A DNA stretch of 12,244 nucleotides, from NCBI GenBank assembly GCA_003024985.2, contig PXIH01S0007719.1; one strand, given 5' to 3'. The stretch is from Euperipatoides rowelli. Taxonomy: Eukaryota; Onychophora; Udeonychophora; Euonychophora; Peripatopsidae. This document shows, piece after piece, positions 1 to 7,700 of the stretch (position 1 is the stretch's first letter; each line of letters opens with the position of its first letter). A program made the translations under genes and the position numbers. The notes under the pieces were generated by a model. That model was not told the DNA's origin, did not search any database, and was given only the letters and a program-made list of their open reading frames with translations.

Positions 1-962
1 ACATGATGCCTAAGTAGCCTACAGTAATTCGTTTGACAGTGGTCACACCAGTCACTCATTAAGTCTATAGTCTTTGGGAAATTTATCCTCTCCCTCGTCT
101 TCCCTCTTATTTAACAGAAAAATGATTTGAATTTGTTATAATTTAGTATTAAAAAATATGAAACTTATAAAGTTATCAGATATCCATGGTTGAAAATGTT
201 AATACAAGTTAGACTTTTTTTTCAAAAGAACATTTTGGATGAATAAAGTGTCATTTTTGAAATGGAATGTATGCAAATTTTGAAAACTTTATTGACTATT
301 GTATTGGCAATTTGTAGTTTTTTTAAATTAAGGTCTAAAGTTATTTGCTACTAATTTTGGCCATTTAATAAGAATTGGAAAATCCACTTGATAATCCAAG
401 GATTGTTTTTAATTGATCCATGCTGAATCCTGACTGGCAGTCACAAATCTATTTAGAGTACCGTACCGGTAGTTAAAAATTCAATGTTTTCACGGTTTAG
501 GCTACTAAAGTATGTACATTTTTTAAATTTAAAATGATTCTAGAGCCATTTTGAAAATGTGACCAATAAAAAAATAAATAGATGTAAGGTAGCCTATGGG
601 TTCGTTTTTAAAAAAATTCTGAACATTCTTGAGTACACCAGAGCACTCTTATGAATCCAAAGAAGTCGGATTTTTGAAAAATCGGAATAGCTCTGTCGTG
701 GATTTTTATAAATTCCGATCACTCTGCATATTCTGAGCAAAAGTGGTCGGGATTCAGAGGAAAAGCCACAATGCATTAATCAAAATAAAAAATGGTGGAA
801 AATAGACTCATTGATAATTACATTTGCCAAATATGACTTGAACTGGTCTATTCTTTGCCTAGGCATTAAGCTACTTCCTCTNCATAATATTTTCTATTTT
901 GACTATGAGATCTTTTATGATGGTGGTGAATAATTTTTAAATGCTGAAAAAATGTGTTTCCA

Positions 963-1039
963 GTCTTGGTGGAGCAGTTGGTAAGATAGCATAGCCAATT
1001 ATAATCAATATATTGCAGTTTCGAATCCTGCTATGGACA
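963..1039 (+). repeat. Decayed tRNA-derived element (SINE head or tRNA pseudogene)
   Basis: TGGAGCAGTTGGTAAGA (970-986) fits the RNA polymerase III A box, and GTTTCGAATCC (1018-1028) fits the B box, about 40 nt downstream as in a tRNA. The T arm is nearly complete (1015-1019 with 1027-1031, loop TTCGAAT, one mismatch). The acceptor ends 963-969 and 1032-1038 can form about five of seven pairs. The D and anticodon stems do not pair, so this is not a working tRNA. No diagnostic SINE body or tail was recognised after it. A tRNA-derived SINE is the likeliest origin, and a solitary tRNA pseudogene is the alternative. Confidence 0.6.
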
Positions 1040-1201
1040 TGGATATTGTGTTTCTGTTAAAATACTGGAAGAACATTTTAAGGTGATGGTCTGGCTTGCT
1101 AGACTTTTTCAAACCTTTTTTTAAGCAAAAGCTACTGTACATTTCCCCCCCTATGTCACCATCTTTTATTACTCTTAGTAGATTTTAATAATCTGTCTCA
1201 N

Positions 1202-1411
1202 GTATCTTGTTATTGACTAAGCGATAACAATTTTTTGATGATGAAGTTATCTTGTTATTGGAATAATTTATGAAGATTGCAACTTTTAAAAGATGAAGGT
1301 ACATTGTTATTGACTAATTTATGAAGATTGTATTTTTTAAAGGATGAATGTATCTTATTGACTAATTTATGAAGGTATTTTTTATTGAATAATTTTTAAA
1401 TGATAGGAGGT
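1202..1411 (+). repeat. Degenerate tandem repeat, about four units near 51 bp
   Basis: Units begin near 1202, 1245, 1297 and 1348. Each carries a version of TATCTTGTTATTGACTAA, then TTTATGAAGATTG, then a T/A-rich stretch ending in GATGA. The two middle units are most alike (52 and 51 bp). The first lacks part of the middle, and the last has lost a few bases and trails off. This is diverged, AT-rich satellite-like DNA with no coding potential seen. Confidence 0.75.
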
Positions 1412-1492
1412 ATTAAACTACTTATTTATTTATTAATTTATGATTACATATTAAAAAGAATTGTATAAAACTATAATTTTATACAGCTTCTT

Positions 1493-1510
1493 TAATAATA
1501 ATAATAATAA
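1493..1510. repeat. (TAA)6 microsatellite
   Basis: Six perfect TAA units in AT-rich noncoding DNA. A simple repeat with no other signal around it. Confidence 0.9.
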
Positions 1511-1982
1511 ATTTACATTACGGTTTATATATTTTTGTTTCATAAATATGCACTCGTTGAATATTTTCTCATTGATGTGGCCCAACCCCAAATCATTTTA
1601 AACTTATCTTATTAGTTNGATGTTTGGGGAATTGATATTCCAATTCCAGCCACAATAATAATTCTACAATCTAAACGAATTGGGACCAAGTCTAATTTGG
1701 ATTATGAAAAAGGTCAGATTATTAAAAACTTCCATATTAACTTCCTCTCCCCACCCCTTCCCCTAAAAAACTGAAATTTTTACTGACATAAGACTCCACT
1801 ATTTTATCAGCTCAGAACTGATGTTGGGTAGGAGTGGAGTTGGTCTAATCAATATTTTGATTCAAGGGGTTTGAATTAAAGGTTTTATTGTGTAGACCAT
1901 ATGGTTGTTAACTGGTAAAACATTTGTTTTCAAATGTAACATGAAATTCAATTGATTTTTTTTTAAAACTAAAGTTTAACAT

Positions 1983-2000
1983 ATAGGCCTATAGGCCTAT
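1983..2000. repeat. Perfect 18-bp palindrome made of two TAGGCCTA units
   Basis: ATAGGCCTATAGGCCTAT equals its own reverse complement and is also a tandem of two overlapping TAGGCCTA octamers. The flanks AACAT and TGTTA extend the symmetry imperfectly. GC-rich dyads like this stand out in the AT-rich flank and belong to a set of related words seen elsewhere in the window. Confidence 0.9.
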
Positions 2001-2212
2001 GTTATATAATTTCCTGGTTTGCCATTTTATAATAGCATTTCCTGCAATTATGTCTATAGATTGTATTGTACTAGTATAAATAGTGATTTGTGTCTTGATC
2101 TAATAACTTGATGTGTGATTCAGAATATTGAATAACTAATTAGTGGCTGTGAAGATGATGATATTTGATCTTTGATAATTTAGGGCCTCGTCCAATGTTT
2201 TACAATTGCTTA

Positions 2213-2252
2213 ATTTTGTGAATTGGTCACTAGTTTGTGACTAATCAAAAAT
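2213..2252. repeat. Imperfect inverted repeat (hairpin, possible MITE relic)
   Basis: TTGGTCAC (2223-2230) and GTGACTAA (2237-2244) pair at seven of eight positions around a 6-nt spacer. The arms continue outward with bulges (ATTTTGTGA against TCAAAAAT). An A13 run follows at 2263-2275. It is too short to be classed as a known element. Confidence 0.5.
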
Positions 2253-2262
2253 ATTGATAGCC

Positions 2263-2275
2263 AAAAAAAAAAAAA
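2263..2275. repeat. A13 homopolymer
   Basis: Thirteen uninterrupted A's. It could be the tail of an old retroposed fragment, but the preceding sequence shows no recognisable element, so it is recorded only as a homopolymer. Confidence 0.85.
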
Positions 2276-3201
2276 GCTTATCAAATTTTTAGCAAATAGC
2301 CTACATAAAAACATGGCAACATTTTGATTTTAGCTTTGATTTTGTTGAATTTTGTCGATTTTGAGAAACAGATTGGACCACAATGATTTACAGAATGGTA
2401 GGCAAATTTTTCATGTGGAAGGTCAAACATATATTTTTTCCTTTGAACTTTGGTAGAGGAAGGGCTTACAGAAATTTTATTAATAAATTTTGGTTATTTT
2501 TTTAGTTATTGAAAAAGCATTTACTTTAATAAAAGATATAATACGAAAAAATAAAGCTAAAAATTCCATTTTANGCCTTTAATTTAGATTTGATTTAATT
2601 TAGGCTGTTAATATATTTGTCACCACTTAAGCCATTTTATCTGGGTTGTCAAGACAATGCAAATTTTACCATTAATAGCATTTGAAAATACCGTATTATT
2701 ATTTTACTACATTATATTTTGAAAAAGAAGCAACATATGGGTTAGAAATGAGGGTGCTAATGATAAACAGAACTCAATTCAAAGGAAAGAAACATAAAAA
2801 GACTATTGACCTTAACCAGTATTCCAACATACCAAGAACTACAGGATGAAAATACTCTTGGAAAGAAAAACTATTATAATGAGGAATATCATAGTATTTT
2901 AGAATGAGGTATTGGTGGCACATTGAGAAGATTGAAGGGCACCTACTGCAAAGAATATACTGTATACCTAAATATAGGACAGCCACTTATATTAAGTCAT
3001 TTAATGTCAAACCAAATGTATTCAATTCTATTTTAAAATCACTGCATTATTGAATCAGCCACTTGATAGACTCAAATTTAATCTGTACCAACTTGATTCT
3101 AATAAGAGGTACCTACTGTATAATCTTTTGTCTAGTATTTCACCCTTTTTTGGGGATGTCATCCGTTGTTTCACCATCCACTTTTATATTTATATTGAAG
3201 T

Positions 3202-3223
3202 CTACTATTACGTAAATTAGTAG
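3202..3223. promoter_or_regulatory. bZIP (C/EBP-PAR/Vrille-type) site inside a larger dyad
   Basis: ATTACGTAAA (3207-3216) contains TTACGTAA, the palindromic core bound by C/EBP, PAR-domain and E4BP4/Vrille bZIP factors. It is framed by CTACTA on the left and TAGTAG on the right, making a near-perfect dyad of 22 bases with a 2-nt bulge. It lies about 1.5 kb before the TOR start. Whether it is a working site is unknown, as chance occurrence of an 8-mer is easy. Confidence 0.3.
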
Positions 3224-3980
3224 TCTATACAGTCTACTGGATAATATAAAGGAGGTTTTTCCTAAAATCAGAGTTTTAGAATATACACTAAAACCCAATT
3301 TTCTTAAAACTGTCATTAGATGGTATTCCTCCTAACTTCAATTTAAATTTGATAATAACTTTGTGGTAAATCCTTTGATTAATGTTAAATATGGTCTGGT
3401 CAGTGAATTATCCATTCCTGTTTCTCCAATCCGATTGACAGTGCTCCTTAATAAGCAGAGTAAAAAAAATGAATAAATGAGCACTTTGCACTAACACATT
3501 GTTGATATACAAATAAATCTCCATTTGTATTATTCAATCAGCTCTTAGCATTGGCCTACATCATTGGACACTATTTTGAACTAGGACCTGCTATTCTAGT
3601 GGTAAACCATATGCTAGTATTGGACTGGTCACATCAGTGTGTCAGCAAACCCTGTTTTTCACAATTTCATTGATAGGGCTGTTTTAAAATTGAAGAAATG
3701 AGTACTTAGGGTGAATATCCCGCTACTTTAGTTAAATAAATAAAGTGCCTGATAATGACTTGCAGCTACCAATCTTATCATCAATGCCATATATAAATAA
3801 GTGNTATTGCCTTATATGAACCTGCTCTTACCATGATTATACACTTGTTTTGAGCCTAAGCGTTTACAGTATGGTACATGATCTAATTTGACTGATTGTA
3901 TAATTTAACAACTAATAGGTTTAATGAGCTAAACATCTTTGAATATAACATAATTAAAGTTAAATGATTTTAAATCAGCT

Positions 3981-4008
3981 TATTTTTTTAATTTTAGCAG
4001 GTATGAGT
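3981..4008 (+). other. Candidate recursive (zero-length exon) splice site or cryptic 5' exon end
   Basis: A T-rich tract leads to TTTTAGCAG at 4000, and the next bases are GTATGAGT. A 3' splice site thus abuts a 5' splice site with no exon between, the architecture of ratchet points in long fly introns (Y-tract-CAG|GTAAGT). Alternatively, the donor at 4001 could end a short 5'-UTR exon and pair with the acceptor at 4676 (a 676-nt intron). An AG at 3995-3996 also allows a 4-nt microexon. The position upstream of TOR in the same orientation makes a role in TOR pre-mRNA plausible but unproven. Confidence 0.35.
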
Positions 4009-4486
4009 TCTAATTTACAATAGCCTAAGCTATCAATCATATTCATTTGNGTTCAACCATGAAATTAGGCTATATATTCATGAACAAAAGTGTTTAGTGG
4101 AATAGGTGGTGACGCTAGATACAAATAGATATTAAGACTAGCATANTGTTGAAATTTAATTGTGGAACTCTCACCATTCCTTAAACACAACATTTGCAAT
4201 TTTTCATTAGTTAGTTACATACAGTATGTGGAAAAAATAGACCTAGAGTATTAAAAGCTTTTTAAATCTTTTAAAAGCAAAACAACCTAAAAAATGCTAG
4301 TTATTTTTTAATACCGGTACCAACTTTACAAACCATTAAAAGCGTAGCATAGGAATATTTTTTATTTTTAATAAATTACTGTATTGGGGCAAATACTAAG
4401 TAATTTGAAAAATAAAAATAATAAAATTCCATTTATCTTATTTCTCTGAGTACGATACACAAAAGTGCAAAAATAAATGAAAAAAC

Positions 4487-4590
4487 ATGTATGGGGAGGC
4501 ACTGCCCTCCTGAAACTCTCACTTCTCCTATGGAAAATCAGATTCCTTATGGAGAACTCAGAAAAAGCCTGGATCCGCCTTCGTTATGGA
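4487..4590. other. Less AT-rich island upstream of TOR, unidentified
   Basis: This stretch is clearly richer in G and C than its surroundings. It contains GGAGGCACTGCCCTCC (4495-4510), a short inverted repeat, followed by pyrimidine-rich CTGAAACTCTCACTTCTCC and three copies of TATGGA. No ORF spans it. It could be a fragment of a dispersed repeat or an unrecognised noncoding exon or promoter element. I cannot assign it. Confidence 0.4.
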
Positions 4591-4653
4591 TTAATGTGTA
4601 TGTTTGAAAAATNAATGAACATTTATTATTCATAAAATTAATATTCAAAATCA

Positions 4654-4676
4654 CTTTTTTTTTGTCTTGTTGACAG
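4654..4676 (+). other. Putative 3' splice site (polypyrimidine tract plus AG) upstream of TOR
   Basis: A T-rich tract runs almost without interruption into GACAG and is followed by G, matching the Y-tract-NYAG|G consensus. It sits 79 nt before the TOR ATG, right where the AT-rich noncoding DNA changes to more balanced leader sequence. This suggests a 5'-UTR intron even though the coding region has none. Possible donors upstream include the GTATGAGT at 4001. Confidence 0.5.
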
Positions 4677-4755
4677 GGCTTTTTTCCAGATTAGTGGAGG
4701 TGAGGCAACTTTGCACTACTAATTCATTGATGTGGGCTCTTAATTAACAGTCAAG
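4677..4755 (+). other. Putative 5' leader (5'-UTR part of the TOR exon)
   Basis: A run of T's followed by GTCTTGTTGACAG ends at 4676, a good arthropod-type 3' splice site directly ahead of the TOR start. If it is used, the coding exon begins at 4677 with a 79-nt leader. Two further AG acceptors lie inside this stretch. TTTTTTCCAG ends at 4689. AATTAACAG ends at 4750, with a CTAAT branch-like sequence about 30 nt before it, and would leave only a 5-nt leader on this exon. Which one is used cannot be told without RNA data. No TATA box or convincing initiator was seen, so the first exon and promoter probably lie further upstream, in or beyond the window. Confidence 0.5.
4730..4747 (+). promoter_or_regulatory. 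Upstream ORF of five codons in the TOR leader
   Basis: ATG TGG GCT CTT AAT TAA (M-W-A-L-N-stop) ends 8 nt before the TOR start codon and lies in a different frame. Its ATG has T at -3 and T at +4, a weak context, so scanning ribosomes would mostly pass it. The TOR ATG has A at -3. It would be in the mRNA if acceptor 4676 or 4689 is used and would be removed if 4750 is used. Function is inference only. Confidence 0.35.
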
Positions 4756-7700
4756 ATGAGTCCCTCATTAATGTTTGGATTTGTCAATGGGCTAAAGAGC
4801 CGTAATGAAGAACTGCGTCTGAAGGCAGCCAGAGATCTTAATCATTATGTGACTACAGAATTAAGAGAAGTATCTTTAGACGATTTGTCCTCATTCATGG
4901 ATGAATTCAATCATCATATTTTTGAAATGGTTTCTAGTTCTGATAGTAATGAACGAAAAGGTGGAGTATTGGCTATAGTAAGTCTTCTTAATGTAGATGT
5001 CGGAAATAGTAGTAATCGTATTAGCCGTTTTGCAAACTATCTAAGAAATTTGCTGCCCTCCAATGATGTTACTGTTATGGAATTAGCATCTAAAGCTGTT
5101 GGTCGTCTAGCTCTTGCTAGTGGAACATACACTGCAGAATATGTTGAGTTTGAAGTCAAGCGAGCTTTTGAATGGCTAGCTGGAGATAGACATGAAGGAA
5201 GACGGCATGCTGCTGTATTGGTTCTGCGGGAATTAGCAGTATGTACCCCCACATTCTTTTTCCAACAAGTACATCAATTCTTTGATTGTATTTTTAATGC
5301 AATTAGAGACCCTAAGCCAAACATCAGAGAAGCAGCTGTTGCTGCCCTGAGAGCTGCATTAGTAGTGACATCTCAGCGAGAAACTAAAGAAGAAACGCAG
5401 ATACCACCCTGGTATAAGCAATGTTATGATGAAGCTGAGAAAGGATTTGAGGATATAATAAGCAAGGAACGTGGTGTAAATAAAGATGATCGTGTACACG
5501 GATCCCTTCTCATTATTAATGAGCTTCTTAGATGTAGCAATTTAGAAGGGGAGCGATTGCGTCAAGCAATCGAAGAAGTTATTTATCAGCAGTCCCAACA
5601 TGAGAAAAGCTACAAGGAATTGAGCTTTCGTGGCAAATTACGTTTCCGCAACTATTTTCGCCAATCTTTTAGTATGCACCAGTATCATGAAAAAGCNAAT
5701 AATAATCCCCTTTTACTTATGGCTGATTCTCAATATCAGAAACTTCAGATTTATGAAAGTCGCACTTGTAAAGAATTAATGCTGGAAAAATATGATTCTG
5801 TTTGTGTTCAAGTATTAAAACATCGAGCAAGTCGGAGCCCTTTCATCCATCAAAGTTTGCAAAGTCTTTTACCAAGGCTAGCTGCTTTTAATACTCCAAG
5901 ATTTGTTAAAAGTTATTTGAATGAAACAATGGTATATCTTTTAAATTCTCTAAAACGAGATCGGGAAAGGCTCAATGCCTTTAGCTCTGTTGGTTTACTT
6001 GCTGTAGCTGTAAATGGAGATATTTGTCGCTATCTTGGAAAAATTTTTGAACTCATCCGAGCGGCCATGCCTACCAAGGAAACCCCATCAAAGAAGCGTC
6101 CCATGGTTACAGATCCTACTGTATTTATGTGTATTAGCATGCTGGCTAGAGCAGTTAAAAATGTGATTAAAGATGAAATCAGAGATCTTTTGGACTCTAT
6201 GCTGGCTGTTGGTCTCAGTCCAGCTTTGACTGCTGCCTTAAAAGAACTAGCAATTCATATTCCACATTTAAAGAAAGATATACAAGATGGTCTACTTAAA
6301 ATGTTATCCATAATCTTAATGCATAAACCTTTAACTCATCCAGGAATGCCNAAAAACATTAGCATGCCTCTTTCAGCTTCCATGAGTAGTTTAATGGAAG
6401 TTAGTGATGTTGCTAGCATCACTTTGGCACTTGCTACATTAGGTAGTTTTGATTTTGAAGGTACAGGTCATTCGGTGACACAGTTTGTTGAGTATTGTGC
6501 TAATCATTTTATGAATAGTGAACATAAAGAAATAAGAATGGAGGTTGTTAAAACTTGTTCTCGATTACTCTGTCCAAACATTACTCCCTCAACCGTTCCC
6601 TCTGGACATTATGGTCTTGCATCATTGCAGACTGTTACCGAGGTTCTTGGTAAATTGTTGATTGTTGGCATTACCGATACGGATCCTGACATTCGTTACT
6701 GTGTACTTGCTTCCTTGGACGAACGATTTGATGGTCATTTAGCTCAAGCAGAAAATCTGGGAACTCTTTTTGTAGCATTAAATGATGAGATATTTGAGAT
6801 TCGAGAACTAGCTCTTTGTACAATTGGACGACTCAGTAATCTTAATCCTGCTTATGTCATGCCTTTACTAAGAAAAACTTTAATAGAAATACTAACTGAA
6901 GTTGAACATAGTGGAATTGGTCGAAATAAAGAACACGCTGCAAGACAGCTGGGCCATCTAGTGGCNAATGCTCCAAAATTAATTAGACCTTATATGGAAC
7001 CTATTTTAAAAGTATTAATTCCTAAATTAAAGGAATCGGATCCAAATCCTGGTGTGATTCTCAGTGTTTTAGCAGCAGTGGGAGAGCTGGCACAAGTTAG
7101 TGGTGTAGATATGAGAAAATGGATGGACGATTTACTGCCTATAATTTTAGATATGCTGCAAGATTCATCATCTTTGGCCAAGCGAGAAGTTGGAGTATGG
7201 GCTTTGGGTCAACTTGTGGAAAGCACTGGTTATGTAGTTGAACCTTATCAGAAATATCCCCATCTGCTGGAAGTTCTTTTGAATTTCTTGAAAGTAGAAC
7301 AATCTTCGAGTATTCGACGTGAGGTCATTCGAGTACTTGGTTTACTAGGTGCATTGGATCCTTTTACTCATAAAATTAACCTTAAAGTCATTGACAAGTT
7401 TAGCGATTCAGGGCCTGTCATGAGCATGCCTGATCCAACTTCAAATGATGAAGTTCAAGATTTTACTGCCAGTGAAATGCTTGTAAATCTGGCTTCCAAT
7501 TCAATGGAGGATTTTTATCCCTCTATTGCTATCAATGCTTTAATGCGTGTTATGAGGGATCAAACTTTAGTGCAACATCATAATATGGTGGTTCAAGCTG
7601 TTATTTTTATTTTCAAGAGTTTAGGCTACAAATGTGTTCCTTATATTCAACAAGTCATGCCTGTCTTTGTTAATGCAATGCGAACATCTGATAATTCCTT

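Larger units (their letters stand above)
1..4653. other. AT-rich noncoding flank: intergenic DNA and/or 5'-UTR intron
   Basis: No credible protein gene was found on either strand. The longest open frames (about 60-70 codons on the minus strand, at 594-776 and 2774-2986) have low-complexity or unfamiliar products. Between the elements listed separately, the stretches 1-960, 1412-1982, 2276-3200 and 3224-3980 show only AT-rich sequence with homopolymer runs, scattered TAGCCTA and TACWGTA words, and pyrimidine tracts (for example 75-110 and 1741-1765). Eight single ambiguous bases are present (882, 1201, 1618, 2574, 3804, 4050, 4146, 4613). If the acceptor at 4676 is used, an unknown part of this region is intron of TOR. 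Confidence 0.7.

Noticed and set aside
75-117. Strong pyrimidine tract ending TTTAACAG, like a 3' splice site.
   Set aside because: The sequence after 117 is AT-rich with early stops in the frames examined, and no exon partner can be seen.
594-776. 60-codon minus-strand open frame.
   Set aside because: No recognisable domain, no nearby gene signals, and a length expected by chance.
963-1039. A functional tRNA gene.
   Set aside because: The D and anticodon stems do not pair and the T stem has a mismatch; only the promoter boxes and part of the fold remain.
1741-1765. C-rich pyrimidine tract as a splice acceptor.
   Set aside because: It is followed by AAAAAA and no AG at a suitable distance with an open exon.
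2774-2986. 70-codon minus-strand open frame with hydrophobic residues.
   Set aside because: Isolated in AT-rich DNA, with no family resemblance and no supporting start or splice context.
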